A stretch of DNA of 64,000 bases, taken from contig JAKPHF010000077.1 in assembly GCA_029550525.1 (NCBI GenBank), positions 488,683 to 552,682 on the forward strand, in the 5' to 3' direction. Position 1 is the stretch's first letter; each line of letters opens with the position of its first letter. Below, in pieces: positions 25,905 to 35,231 of this stretch. Source of the stretch: Planctomycetota bacterium (GTDB lineage: Bacteria > Planctomycetota > Phycisphaerae > UBA1845 > PWPN01). The position numbers and the translations under genes are program-made. A model generated the notes under the pieces. It saw only the letters and a program-made list of their open reading frames with translations. It did not search any database and was not told the origin of the DNA.

Positions 25905-26309
25905 ATGCCGCAATTGACCGTTGAAGGGGCGGGGACGTTCGAGGTCCCGCAGGGAATGCGCTTGGTGAACGCACTGGCGGATATCGCGAAGATTGACCAG
26001 TTGCATGCCTGTGGCGGCTTCGCGCGGTGCACGACCTGTCGCGTCGAATTCATCAGTGGTGAGCCCGATCGCATGACCGAGGCGGAGAAGGCCGTGCTTG
26101 CGGACCGCGGACTTCTCGACAAGCCCGGTTTGCGCCTGAGCTGTCAGATCCTTTGCGACCACGATATGACAGTTCGGGCCATCTCGCGTCTGTCGACCTC
26201 CGGGCGAGCAGACGCCGGCAAACGTCCCGCCGACCAGATCACGCCTGAGCCGCACTGGACGCAGCGCCCGAAGGACCAACCGGCCACAACGCCCGCGCCG
26301 CCAGCTTAA
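25905..26309 (+). CDS. [2Fe-2S] ferredoxin
   Basis: A 134-residue plant-type ferredoxin. The cluster ligands are Cys36, Cys42, Cys45 (ACGGFARCTTC) and Cys80 (LRLSCQ), with normal spacing. Residues 100-134 form a Pro/Lys/Thr-rich extension that ends TTPAPPA and is not part of the fold. GAGGAG is found upstream of the ATG. No redox partner is adjacent; it may serve an oxygenase, a biosynthetic enzyme or electron transfer for one of the envelope oxidoreductases. Confidence 0.92.
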   Translation: MPQLTVEGAGTFEVPQGMRLVNALADIAKIDQLHACGGFARCTTCRVEFISGEPDRMTEAEKAVLADRGLLDKPGLRLSCQILCDHDMTVRAISRLSTSGRADAGKRPADQITPEPHWTQRPKDQPATTPAPPA

Positions 26310-26320
26310 ATCCGCCACGG

Positions 26321-26395
26321 TTGTGGTGCATGCTTCCAGCATCCACACTGTGCAGGCAAGATGCCTGCGCCACAACGTGCATGCCTGCACCACAA
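26321..26395. repeat. Double-hairpin dispersed repeat, copy 1 (extended)
   Basis: Opens with TTGTGGTGCATGCTTCCAGC and has an inner hairpin TGCAGGCAAGATGCCTGC. It closes twice, with GCGCCACAA at about 26375 and GCACCACAA at 26395. Copies of the same element lie at 42887-42938 and, inverted, at 44447-44498. It starts 11 bases after the ferredoxin stop. Confidence 0.75.
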
Positions 26396-26590
26396 TCATC
26401 ATCGGCGGTCCTCCGTTTGTTGCCTGGAATCATGTCGGGTTTCTGCTTGGGGCGGAAACTCACGCGGATAGACGGCCCGCCACCGAAGCGACAAATGGTG
26501 TTTCCTCGCATGGACAATCTTCCCAGCCTGAACCTACCGTTTTTCATCTCCGTGATTGTCGCGGGGAGATACAGGACAAGGAGGAACGAT

Positions 26591-27019
26591 ATGCACACGA
26601 GAATCGCCATGGCAATCGCGCTGGCCGTCTGCCTGGTACTGTCGCCCATCGGGCTTGCCGCAGAAAAGGAGAAGTCGACCGCAGCCAAACAACCCGCAGC
26701 CAAGCAACCAGTAAAGAAAGTGGAGGCCAAGAAGGACAGCAAGCCGCCGGCCGCTACATCCTGGAAGACCGGCGCGGCTCCGATCGTGCGGACCATCCCG
26801 TATCAGCCGCCGGCATCCACGCAGCCGGCGCGAGCGACGACTCGTCCCGCGGGCACGTACATCTTCCAGACACCGCCCAAGTATGACTATTTCGCCGATC
26901 ACTACGGCCGAAGCACGAGCACGAGCCTCCTCGGCTACGTTGCTCCCGAGAACAGCAAGACCAGCCCGGCCACCGGCGCGAACGCGGGCAATCCGTTCAT
27001 CTATCGCCGCGGACAATAA
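26591..27019 (+). CDS. Small exported protein, DHYG family
   Basis: A 142-residue protein with a signal peptide (MAIALAVCLVLSPIGLAA). The middle is Lys/Ala/Pro-rich (AKQPAAKQPVKKVEAKK) and the C-terminal motif is KYDYFADHYGRS...LLGYVAPE. The same tail motif is seen in the next gene. AAGGAGG precedes the ATG. The function is unknown. Low-complexity linker plus a short conserved tail suggests an envelope or surface-matrix protein. Confidence 0.7.
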   Translation: MHTRIAMAIALAVCLVLSPIGLAAEKEKSTAAKQPAAKQPVKKVEAKKDSKPPAATSWKTGAAPIVRTIPYQPPASTQPARATTRPAGTYIFQTPPKYDYFADHYGRSTSTSLLGYVAPENSKTSPATGANAGNPFIYRRGQ

Positions 27020-27070
27020 ACCCGGCGGTCTCTCGCCACGCTGAGACTCCCCGACGACAACCGTCCGGCC

Positions 27071-27104
27071 ATACCGGGAGAGTCGCTCAGGACGCTCCCG
27101 GTAT
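27071..27104. other. 10-bp perfect inverted repeat
   Basis: ATACCGGGAG and CTCCCGGTAT separated by 14 bases, in the gap between two small exported-protein genes. There is no T-tract on either side, so it may be a transcript-stabilising hairpin or a weak terminator. Confidence 0.5.
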
Positions 27105-27318
27105 CGCCGGTATCGGTTCGCTGCACGACTACCTTGCCCGCCTGAAATATCCTGCCCTCAGCATTCATCCTGCTGATGCCTGCCCGGCGAGCGTCTCAAA
27201 TCCGAGGTCCGCGTCCGGTCGAAGAATCGTCTTTCCTCCGATGGCGAGACGTCGGCAAAACGCCCTACTGTTCAACAATCCCGTAACGGGTACGGGGTTT
27301 AAGGAAAGAGAGGGTGTT

Positions 27319-27816
27319 ATGCGTATCGGGACAGCCTTGCCGGCGATCGTTCTGAGCGTCGTGTTCTGCTCCGCCTCCCTGGTCTGGGCCGCCTCCAACA
27401 AGGGCGATGTGACCATTGAGGATCGTGGTGACGTCCAGATCAGGACGTACAGCCTGGACGACTCGTCAAATGCACGCAGTTCGCAACGGCACGACCGCTG
27501 GAATCGGGGGGATTGGACCACGCGCGAGCAGATGACGGTCCGAACTGAACGGGTTGACCCGATGAACGGTATGCGCGGACAACCGATGGCTACCGCGACC
27601 CGCGTGATGTCCGGGCCGTATCGCTACTTCTACACGGACCAGGAAGGCAAGTACAACTACTTCCTCGATCACTACGGTTATCCGTACGAGTACGGCGGCA
27701 GGGAAACCCAGCTGCCCGTCAATGTTCTCGGATACGTGCCGCCGCAAGCGATCGGCGGCGGGCCGGTCATGTACTTCCGTGCTGAGCGTCCCCTCTCGCG
27801 GTCCATCTTCGATTGA
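27319..27816 (+). CDS. Small exported protein, DHYG family
   Basis: A 165-residue protein with a signal peptide (ALPAIVLSVVFCSASLVWA), a charged middle and the tail KYNYFLDHYGYPYEYGG...NVLGYVPPQ. The motif Y-x-YF-x-DHYG followed by a hydrophobic residue plus LGYV-x-P is shared with the gene at 26591, so the two are diverged paralogues in the tail region. Upstream AAGGAAAGAGAGGG can act as the ribosome site. The function is unknown. Confidence 0.7.
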   Translation: MRIGTALPAIVLSVVFCSASLVWAASNKGDVTIEDRGDVQIRTYSLDDSSNARSSQRHDRWNRGDWTTREQMTVRTERVDPMNGMRGQPMATATRVMSGPYRYFYTDQEGKYNYFLDHYGYPYEYGGRETQLPVNVLGYVPPQAIGGGPVMYFRAERPLSRSIFD

Positions 27817-27890
27817 GCCAGCCGGCGCGAGTCCGAGCCTGACGCATTAAAGAGGCGAAAAGCCCCGTCCGCGAAAGGAGTCTTGGGATC

Positions 27891-28397
27891 ATGCGCTTGT
27901 GCAGTGCTTTAGTTGCGATTTCGCTCGGCGCAGGCGTGGCGGCGAGCCACGCCGACGACTGGACCGACTATCTCGAGGATCTGGCGGAGGCTCGCGAAGA
28001 TGACTACGAGGACTTGAGGGACCGTTACGAGAATTGGCGAGACCGCTGGCGAGACTACCAGAGGGATGTGCGGCGGGGCCGTTACGACGACGGTCGTTAC
28101 CCGTACTACGAAGGTTACTATTCGGCCGAGCCGTACTGGACCTACCCGCAGGAGTACTACATCTTCGGCGGGCATCCCAGCCGCTACTACTACACGTATC
28201 CAGACCGCTACTACACGTACCCGTATCGGCCGCAGACGCACTACTATTACTACCGCTATCCGTCCGACCCGAGCATCTGGCGGTACAACATCTACGGTTA
28301 CGACGGCCGATACTATGACCGTTACGGACGCCGCTATGACGGCTATCGTGACGGCTGGTACGACCATTACTATCGGGACTGGCGATACCAGCGCTAG
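27891..28397 (+). CDS. Small exported Tyr/Arg/Asp-rich protein
   Basis: A 168-residue protein. The signal peptide (LVAISLGAGVAASHA) is followed by an acidic/basic helical stretch (DDYEDLRDRYENWRDRW) and then a Tyr-dominated region (RYYYTYPDRYYTYPYRP). Its composition suggests an adhesive or structural envelope protein, or a substrate for oxidative cross-linking. It follows the two DHYG proteins on the same strand. AAAGGAG precedes the ATG. I recognise no family. Confidence 0.65.
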   Translation: MRLCSALVAISLGAGVAASHADDWTDYLEDLAEAREDDYEDLRDRYENWRDRWRDYQRDVRRGRYDDGRYPYYEGYYSAEPYWTYPQEYYIFGGHPSRYYYTYPDRYYTYPYRPQTHYYYYRYPSDPSIWRYNIYGYDGRYYDRYGRRYDGYRDGWYDHYYRDWRYQR

Positions 28398-28479
28398 CCC
28401 GTGGAAAGACTGATCGTGTGCACGTGTGGGACTGACAGCGCCGGTCGCAAAGGCCTGGCCTGTCGGTCCTGCACGAATT

Positions 28480-29532
28480 TTACGCGTCTGGGGCAGCGTT
28501 CATGACGCTGCGCTGTTGCAGGATCTTGCGGATGATCTCGACCGCCTGTTCAATCTGTTTCCGCGTGACGTCCAGGTGCGTGACCGCTCGAACCTCGCTG
28601 GCGCCGCGAGCCAGCACGAGCACGCCGGCTTCCTGCAGTGCTCGGCCGAACGCTTCCGCGGGCATGCTCGTCACGTCGAACACGATGATGTTGGTCTGGA
28701 CGGTGGTCGGATCGAGTTGAATGCCCGGGATGCCAGCAATTTGCTCCGCAAACCAGCGGGCGTTCTCGTGATCGGTGCGCAGCCGTTCGCGGTGGTGTTC
28801 GAGCGCGTACAACGCACCGGCGGCGATGATGCCGGCCTGGCGCATGCCGCCGCCGAACTGCTTGCGAAAACGCCGGGCCCGTTCGATGAACTCGCTCGTG
28901 CCGGCCAGGACCGAGCCGACCGGCGCTCCCAGCCCTTTGGAAAAGCAGACGCTCACACTGTCGAACCAGCGCGCGATTTCCTGCTCGCGGACGCCCAGCG
29001 CCACCGCAGCGTTCCAAATCCGCGCTCCGTCGAGATGCAGTTTCAGCCCGGCGTCGCGGGCGACTGCGTGCACGTCGGCAATCTGCTCGAGTGTCCAGAC
29101 GCTCCCGCCGCCGCGATTGTGCGTGTTCTCGATGCACACGAGTTTGGTTCGCGGGAAGTGCAGGTTCCGCGGCCGAAGGGCGTCGCGGACGTCGCGGCCG
29201 GTAAAGATGCCGCGCACGCCGGCCAGCAGCCGACACATGACACCCGACAGGGCGGCCGGCGCCCCTGCTTCGTAGTAGTACACGTGAGCGTTCGCGTCGA
29301 GGAGGATCTCGTCGCCCGGTTCGGTGTGGGCGCGGACGGCCACCTGGTTGGTCATCGTGCCCGAGGGCATATAAACCGCCGCCTCCTTGCCCAGAATTTC
29401 GGCGGTAGCCTGTTCGAGCTTCGCCACGGTGGGATCGTCGCCCAGCACGTCATCGCCGACTTCGGCGGCGGCCATGGCCTGACGCATGGCGGCCGTGGGC
29501 CGAGTCACAGTGTCGCTTCGTAAGTCAATCAT
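28480..29532 (-). CDS. ltaE: Low-specificity L-threonine aldolase
   Basis: PLP enzyme splitting L-threonine or allo-threonine into glycine and acetaldehyde. The 350-residue length is normal. Motifs include MIDLRSDTVTRPTAAMRQAM at the start, VGDDVLGDDPTV, AVYMPSGTMTNQVA, HLDGARIWNA and SVCFSKGLGAPVGS, which holds the PLP lysine. The product is cytoplasmic. It is a single gene, convergent with the small exported-protein cluster. Confidence 0.94.
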   Translation of the reverse strand: MIDLRSDTVTRPTAAMRQAMAAAEVGDDVLGDDPTVAKLEQATAEILGKEAAVYMPSGTMTNQVAVRAHTEPGDEILLDANAHVYYYEAGAPAALSGVMCRLLAGVRGIFTGRDVRDALRPRNLHFPRTKLVCIENTHNRGGGSVWTLEQIADVHAVARDAGLKLHLDGARIWNAAVALGVREQEIARWFDSVSVCFSKGLGAPVGSVLAGTSEFIERARRFRKQFGGGMRQAGIIAAGALYALEHHRERLRTDHENARWFAEQIAGIPGIQLDPTTVQTNIIVFDVTSMPAEAFGRALQEAGVLVLARGASEVRAVTHLDVTRKQIEQAVEIIRKILQQRSVMNAAPDA

Positions 29533-29783
29533 GAACTCAGCATGACCGAAACACGAATCGGAGGCAAGACATTTGGGGCCCGATAATCAGTTGCCCGGGA
29601 TATCGGTTCCGTGGTTCGTGGGCGTCGAGGCGACTGCACAAAGACGGTCCGCTCCTTCACGCGATTCGATCTTCCCGGTCGCAGATTGAATTGTATACTT
29701 TGCCGGGCGGACTACAGGCCACGCGGTTCGGCCGGTTCGCCCTGCGGCTCGCAGTCATGCTCAGGACGGTGGACGGCTTACCC

Positions 29784-30230
29784 ATGAACGTCAGAAATCT
29801 CACGAAAGAAGCGGAAACCATCATCGCCCTGGCCAAGGAGTTCGCTCGCCAGTACGGGCAGAACTACGTCGGTACGGAACACCTGCTCCTGGCGATTCTG
29901 GGGCAGGAAGACTGCCTCGGAGCCAAGGTCCTCGCGGAGTTATCCGTGGACCAGGACCGGGCCAAACAACAGATCGACGAGCTGCTGAAGGCCCGGTTGC
30001 AGGAGACATGGGTGATGGGCCGATTGCCCGGCACGCCGCACTATCGCGACGTGCTCGCTCGAGCGGCCGAGGAAGCCAAGGGGTCGGGCAATTGGCAGAT
30101 TCGCTCGGAACACCTGCTCCTGGGCCTGCTCGCCGAGAAGGCCTCGACCGGCTGCAAGGCATTGATGGCCATGGGCGTCGATCCTATCGCCGTGCGCAAG
30201 GCCCTGGGCCGCAATCGGGTCTTGGTGTGA
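29784..30230 (+). CDS. Stand-alone Clp N-terminal domain protein
   Basis: A 148-residue protein with two Clp repeats and no ATPase part. Repeat 1 includes YVGTEHLLLAILGQ near residue 30; repeat 2 includes QIRSEHLLLGLLAE near 111. These domains normally bring substrates or adaptors to ClpC/ClpA. A free copy may act as an adaptor, or compete for adaptor binding. I start at the ATG at 29784; an ATG nine codons earlier (29757) is possible. No ClpC gene is nearby. It is not a truncation in an obvious sense, because a stop follows the second repeat cleanly. Confidence 0.82.
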   Translation: MNVRNLTKEAETIIALAKEFARQYGQNYVGTEHLLLAILGQEDCLGAKVLAELSVDQDRAKQQIDELLKARLQETWVMGRLPGTPHYRDVLARAAEEAKGSGNWQIRSEHLLLGLLAEKASTGCKALMAMGVDPIAVRKALGRNRVLV

Positions 30231-30415
30231 AACCCTCCCACGGCTCGCGACCCGGCGTTGCATGGTGACGGCTGGATGCCTGCATCACGAGCCGCGACTG
30301 GGCGACATTCCTCGTGTGTACGTTCTTCGGCCTGTTCCCGGATTCACGCGTACGATGTATCGCGCGAGCTCCGTTCGTTTGACGGAGTGAATCCTCGGCC
30401 TTTACCCTTGCAGTG

Positions 30416-32890
30416 ATGAGCAAGGGGCCCGCACGTCTGACCGTAGCCGGATCTGCCGCAAGCGACACCGCTGCTGTCGCAACACGCGGAGCGTCGTCCA
30501 AGTGGGCGTGCGGTCCGTGCTCGTGGCGATGGCTGGCCGTGCTCGCAACGCTGGCGATGGCTGCCTGGATTCTCTGGCGGTGTTTTAACGCCGAGCCTGG
30601 GCGCGTCGGGCTGGAGTTTCCGTTCGACCTGATCTTCTATTACTTCCCCATGCTCGAGCAGGCGGCCGAACGGCTGCGAGGAGGCGAACTGCCCCTCTGG
30701 AACCCGTATCAGTGTTGCGGCGTTCCTTTTCTCGCCACCGCTCAGGCGGCTGTCTTCTATCCGCCCACGTGGTTGGTCGTCTTTCTGCCCGTCGGCTTGG
30801 CCATACAGACGCTCATGTTCGGCCAGGTACTCGCGGCCGGCGCGTTCGCGTGTTTGTTCTTCCGCTCGCTCGGCAAGAGTCTATTCGCCTGCACGCTGGG
30901 TGGCGTGATGTTCATGTTCGGCTGCGTTCTGGGCCAGATATACTGGCCTTCGGAAGTCTCCACCATCGTCTGGCTACCTTTCCTGATGTGGTGTGTGGAA
31001 CGCTTCGTGCAGTCCGGCCGCTGGACCTGGTGGGCGTTGTTCACGCTCGGCGTTACGCTGCAGGCTCTCGCGGGCTTTCCGCAGTTCATGGTCTACACGT
31101 TCTATCTCCTGGTCCCGTATGCGATGCTGCGCATGCTCACGAGCGAGTGGGCAAAACCGCGAGCGGCACGCGACTGGAGAACGGAAGTGTGGGGAAAGTG
31201 CGCCGCCCTGGCGGGGGGCTGCGCCATCGCGGCGTGCCTGGCCGCAGTTCAACTCGTTCCCACGTACGAATTGGCTCGCAACACGGCTCGCGGCGACCGG
31301 CTGGACGAGAAGGCTGTCCACTATCTGGAGGCGGAGCGCGGCAAGTACTTCACGCTGCCCGGTCTGCTGAGCAACATGCTCGATCCGCGGGCCAAGATGA
31401 TCACGTTCGATTTCCCCGACGGCTCGGGCTACCTGGGCATGGCCGCACCATTGATGGTCGGGCTCGGCCTGCTGCTGGGTTGGCGCGACTCGCGGACGTG
31501 GTTCTTCCTGGCGGCCGCGGTTGTCTCGTGCGTGCTGGCCTTCGGCTATTACGGTTACTTCGGTGGGTTGTTCCGGTTGTACGCGAAACTGCCCACCGGC
31601 AACATGTTTCGAACGCCGAGCCGGTTGCTGCTGCTGACCTACTTCAGCTTGATCACGCTGGCGGTGTTCGGCATGGACGGTCTGCGCGACGGGTTGCGCG
31701 AGTTGCGAGGGAAGATGCATTTGCGCATCTTGCTGGCCGTCATGGCGGTCGTGCTGCTCGCGGTCGTCAAGTCGATCGGTGATGCGGATCCGACGGTCGG
31801 CGGAGATGCAGTCCGGCTGGCCGCGGCGTTCGTGTTGCTGGTGGTTGCCATGTACCTGGTGGCCGAACATCGCGTGGCTCTGCGGATCATGCAGGCTTGC
31901 TTTGCCGCGCTGCTGCTGTTCGATCTGGCCAATGCCATCGCGCCGTACGGATCGTTGCGTGACATTCCGGTCGAGTGGGGGCAACGGCCGCATTGGGCCG
32001 GGGTGTCGCCGGTGGATCCGGACGAACTGGCCCGTGTTACCAGCGAGGCGGGGCTTGGCCGTGTGGCCCTGCCGGGATTGCGCCCGACCAAGCTGATTGA
32101 GCCGCCGGATCGATTCTACATGGTCACCGAGTACGAGCCGCTGCTTCCTCAGCGTTGGTTCTGGGCCAATCGCACCATGGGGGGCGAACACGGCTTCGTC
32201 ATGTGCCAGATCGATCCGGACAAGTATCGCGGCTTCTACGACATGGCCGGCGTGACACATATGTTTCGCACGAACATTTCGGAGCTGGCCAAGAAGCGCT
32301 TGGGCCCGCGACAGTGGGAGATTCACCGCCGTGTCCCGACGTCAGCCCCCGCGGGCATGGAGTCCCGCGTCGAGCGGCGCGACGGCGCGTTGCCGCGAGC
32401 ATACTTGGTGAGCCGGTATGAAGTCTGCTCGCCCGCGGATGCGCTCCAGCGGTTCGTCGCGGCCGACTTCGACTACGAGCACGGCGTGTTGCTGGAAGAA
32501 GAGCCCGGCTTGGTCATGGACGATGCCGGCGCGCCGCGCGAATTGGCGGAGATTGTCTCCTACACTCCCGAGCGAGCCGTCATTCGCACGCAGGCACCGG
32601 GGCCTCGGTTGCTCGTGTTGAGCGATACTCATTTTCCGGGGTGGACGGCTCGCGTGGACGGCGTGGAGGCGAAGATTCTTCGCGCCAACTATCTGTTTCG
32701 GGCTGTCGCCGTGCCCGCGGGCACACACGAAGTGGTGTTCGAGTATCGGCCGAGCAGCTTCCGCACGGGGCTGGGGATATCGGCCGCCGGATGGATCGTA
32801 TTTCTCGCGGTGATCACGGCGGCGTGGTGGCGCGAACGACGGAAGCGGCAGTCCCGGTCCGCTCGGTCAGCCAGTCCGGCAGTGAGTTAA
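30416..32890 (+). CDS. YfhO-like polytopic membrane protein
   Basis: An 824-residue protein. Roughly a dozen transmembrane helices occupy residues about 40-500, with an extracytoplasmic loop motif EFPFDLIFYYFPMLEQAAERL and LWNPYQCCGVPFLAT after the first helix. These are features of the YfhO/GT-C-like family. A soluble beta domain follows (LLVLSDTHFPGWTARVDG, FRAVAVPAGTHEVVFEY), then a last helix. Family members are implicated in glycosylation of lipoteichoic acid or cell-surface glycans. GTG at 30413 is an alternative start. The 3' end overlaps the convergent gene by 77 bases. Confidence 0.78.
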   Translation: MSKGPARLTVAGSAASDTAAVATRGASSKWACGPCSWRWLAVLATLAMAAWILWRCFNAEPGRVGLEFPFDLIFYYFPMLEQAAERLRGGELPLWNPYQCCGVPFLATAQAAVFYPPTWLVVFLPVGLAIQTLMFGQVLAAGAFACLFFRSLGKSLFACTLGGVMFMFGCVLGQIYWPSEVSTIVWLPFLMWCVERFVQSGRWTWWALFTLGVTLQALAGFPQFMVYTFYLLVPYAMLRMLTSEWAKPRAARDWRTEVWGKCAALAGGCAIAACLAAVQLVPTYELARNTARGDRLDEKAVHYLEAERGKYFTLPGLLSNMLDPRAKMITFDFPDGSGYLGMAAPLMVGLGLLLGWRDSRTWFFLAAAVVSCVLAFGYYGYFGGLFRLYAKLPTGNMFRTPSRLLLLTYFSLITLAVFGMDGLRDGLRELRGKMHLRILLAVMAVVLLAVVKSIGDADPTVGGDAVRLAAAFVLLVVAMYLVAEHRVALRIMQACFAALLLFDLANAIAPYGSLRDIPVEWGQRPHWAGVSPVDPDELARVTSEAGLGRVALPGLRPTKLIEPPDRFYMVTEYEPLLPQRWFWANRTMGGEHGFVMCQIDPDKYRGFYDMAGVTHMFRTNISELAKKRLGPRQWEIHRRVPTSAPAGMESRVERRDGALPRAYLVSRYEVCSPADALQRFVAADFDYEHGVLLEEEPGLVMDDAGAPRELAEIVSYTPERAVIRTQAPGPRLLVLSDTHFPGWTARVDGVEAKILRANYLFRAVAVPAGTHEVVFEYRPSSFRTGLGISAAGWIVFLAVITAAWWRERRKRQSRSARSASPAVS

Positions 32891-35177
32891 GCGCGGACGG
32901 CGATTTCTGATCGTGTCGAGCATTGCCTTGTCGAATCGAAAGTATACGGGCGGCGCTGGGTGTGCCATGATCCAGCAACTCATCCAAGGCGCGCCAGGCA
33001 ACCGCATCGCCCGTTCTCTTGCCGGCCGGGGCAGGCCCTGATCTGAGCAACAGTCTCGGCTCATTCCCGTTCACCACCGACCACCAGCAGGGGCCCGGGG
33101 CCACATGACCGAACGTGGCCGCCCGATCGAGGACACCTTGTTCGTGCAGCGTTGACAAGGGCAGGTCCAGGATCAGGCTTCCGCCGGCGGTGAGATGTCG
33201 ATTCAGTTCCGACAACCATTCCGCCGAGCAGTAGGTGGCCGTGTCGTCGCGACCGTGCACGCATTGATACACCAGTTGGTATCGCGCGTGACTCAGACGC
33301 AACGCTCGCGGGGCAGGCATGGACACCACATGAACGCGCCCGGCTTGCAGTTGACGCGCGGGCCACCATCGCCAACGCGAGAGCGGCAGCACTTCCACAT
33401 GATGGGCGCGGCCGGGCGGCAACGACTCGACGATCCTCGGTGGCACATTGACCAGGCAGGCGGTCCGAATCTCGGACAACGCTTCGGACAGTACGCTTCC
33501 GGAGGCCGTGGACGCGGTCGTGAGACGCTGTTCGAGCCGGCTCCACGTGCGGGTGTAGAGCGGATACAGCACGATGGCGGCGGCGAGCAAGCCGAAGACG
33601 GTACCGAGGCGCAGCAGATGCGATCGGCTGGGCGCTTCCTGTAGTTCCAACAGCCCCCCGAGGGCCAGGAGCAACATGGAACCGGCGGCGAGCGTGCCCA
33701 TGCCTCCGAGTCGTGGCAGGCCCCACCAGTGACTCGCCGCCAGCCCGGCCGCGACGCCGGCCAGCAGACAGAAGTGGATCCTCCTGCCACCGAACCGAAT
33801 CCGGTTCGTCCGATGACACCACCGATGGCTGACCGCGTACAAGCCGTACCCGAAGGGTATGCTGAGCACGGCCACTTGCGCGAACACCGGCAAGAAGGAT
33901 CGAGGCAGCCACACCTCCAGACTGGCGGCGAGGCCCGCTCCCACGCCGCCGAGCCAGACTGCCGTACCGTCAGGCCGCGCACGCCCGACGCGGATCATGC
34001 CGGCTGAGGCCAGGGCTACCAGCGCGATGCTTCCGAAGAGAGCCGCTTGCGCCACTTCTGCCGCATGCCGGCCGGCGGCGACCGGGCTGGCTCGACATGA
34101 CATCCATCCGGCACAGACCACGGTAACACTCAACGCCCATAAGAAGGGCGCGAGTTGAACCAGCGTCCCCTCGGGTTGAGTCGGCGCTATCGAGTTTGCC
34201 TCGGAACTTTCGATCGGTTCGTTGCGTCCGTCCGGTCGGTGAGAGACCAGCACGCCGCCGGCGGCTAAAACGAACAGAGGCAGCGTGCCGAGTACGATCT
34301 GTTGCTCGGCCGACATCGGCCACGGAAGGACGGCCCGGGCGAGCAGGGCGAGAAAGACCCCGGTCAGCAAGCCCGCAGGCAAAAGTAACGGCCGGTGGGG
34401 GAACGAGTCGGACGAGTCGCCCGTCATCTCGATTGCAGCGACGAGAATGCCCAGCACCACGCACGGACCGGTCAGCAGCGTGGCGACCATGAACCATTCG
34501 AGGCCCGCGAGCGTGAGATTGGTCCAGAAGAACTGGTCCAGGAGCCGGTGATACAGCCGCAGAACCGGTCCGCTCGCCGCGACGCACGCCAGCGTGAGGA
34601 AGCCGCCGGCGGCACTGATCAAAGCAGTGAGCAGCCAGGGCGGCAGATTGCTCGCGTCCGGTGCGAGCTTGGAACGAGCCGTGAGGGAGCGATCATAGAT
34701 TCGCTGTATGAAGCCGATCGCTCGCTTCGCGACCTGCATGCCTGCCACAACCGCCAAGAGGGCGACGATGGTCACCATGGCTGCCGTTGCCGGGAGCGGA
34801 TCGATTGTGGCGGCAAAGAGTGTCTGCACGCCGCGGAACTGTCCGCCCGCAGCCAAGCCCACCAGGACTGCCGCCGCGGCCGTGGGCAGCCCGGCCGGTA
34901 GCGGCCGACTCAGCGGCGAAGCTAGCGGCTCGGCGACTTGAACGACTTCGGGGGCTTCGACGACATCAGACGAAGCCGTTGGCTTCACCTCGACCGGAAG
35001 GGAGGCTCGGGGCGTGACGGGTACTTGGTTGAAAAGCGTGGGCTCCGGGACCGCGGGCTTCGTCTTGCCGCGGCGGCGGGGGGATGACTTGGACGTACGG
35101 CTCTTCTTGGCCGCCGAAGGGGCAGCACGGCCGGCCCGCGGACTCTTGCCACTGGTTTTGGTTTCCTTCCTGGGCAC
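32814..35177 (-). CDS. Large membrane protein with degenerate spermidine-synthase-like tail
   Basis: A 787-residue protein. Residues 1-45 are highly basic (SKSSPRRRGKTKP). About a dozen hydrophobic segments run from 90 to 560. The soluble C-terminal part has ALRLSHARYQLVYQCV, YCSAEWLSELNRHL and LTAGGSLILDLPLST. That order resembles the end of spermidine-synthase-like domains in planctomycete membrane fusions, but the SAM-binding glycine motif is missing. It may be an inactive relative of the 8671-11763 fusion. The function is unknown. It overlaps the convergent YfhO-like gene. Confidence 0.6.
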   Translation of the reverse strand: MPRKETKTSGKSPRAGRAAPSAAKKSRTSKSSPRRRGKTKPAVPEPTLFNQVPVTPRASLPVEVKPTASSDVVEAPEVVQVAEPLASPLSRPLPAGLPTAAAAVLVGLAAGGQFRGVQTLFAATIDPLPATAAMVTIVALLAVVAGMQVAKRAIGFIQRIYDRSLTARSKLAPDASNLPPWLLTALISAAGGFLTLACVAASGPVLRLYHRLLDQFFWTNLTLAGLEWFMVATLLTGPCVVLGILVAAIEMTGDSSDSFPHRPLLLPAGLLTGVFLALLARAVLPWPMSAEQQIVLGTLPLFVLAAGGVLVSHRPDGRNEPIESSEANSIAPTQPEGTLVQLAPFLWALSVTVVCAGWMSCRASPVAAGRHAAEVAQAALFGSIALVALASAGMIRVGRARPDGTAVWLGGVGAGLAASLEVWLPRSFLPVFAQVAVLSIPFGYGLYAVSHRWCHRTNRIRFGGRRIHFCLLAGVAAGLAASHWWGLPRLGGMGTLAAGSMLLLALGGLLELQEAPSRSHLLRLGTVFGLLAAAIVLYPLYTRTWSRLEQRLTTASTASGSVLSEALSEIRTACLVNVPPRIVESLPPGRAHHVEVLPLSRWRWWPARQLQAGRVHVVSMPAPRALRLSHARYQLVYQCVHGRDDTATYCSAEWLSELNRHLTAGGSLILDLPLSTLHEQGVLDRAATFGHVAPGPCWWSVVNGNEPRLLLRSGPAPAGKRTGDAVAWRALDELLDHGTPSAARILSIRQGNARHDQKSPSALNSLPDWLTERTGTAASVVRATTPP

Positions 35178-35231
35178 GGCACACCCCGTAACCGTCCGCT
35201 CTCGGTGCGAGGCGGTCCGGTGCTGCCTGCT

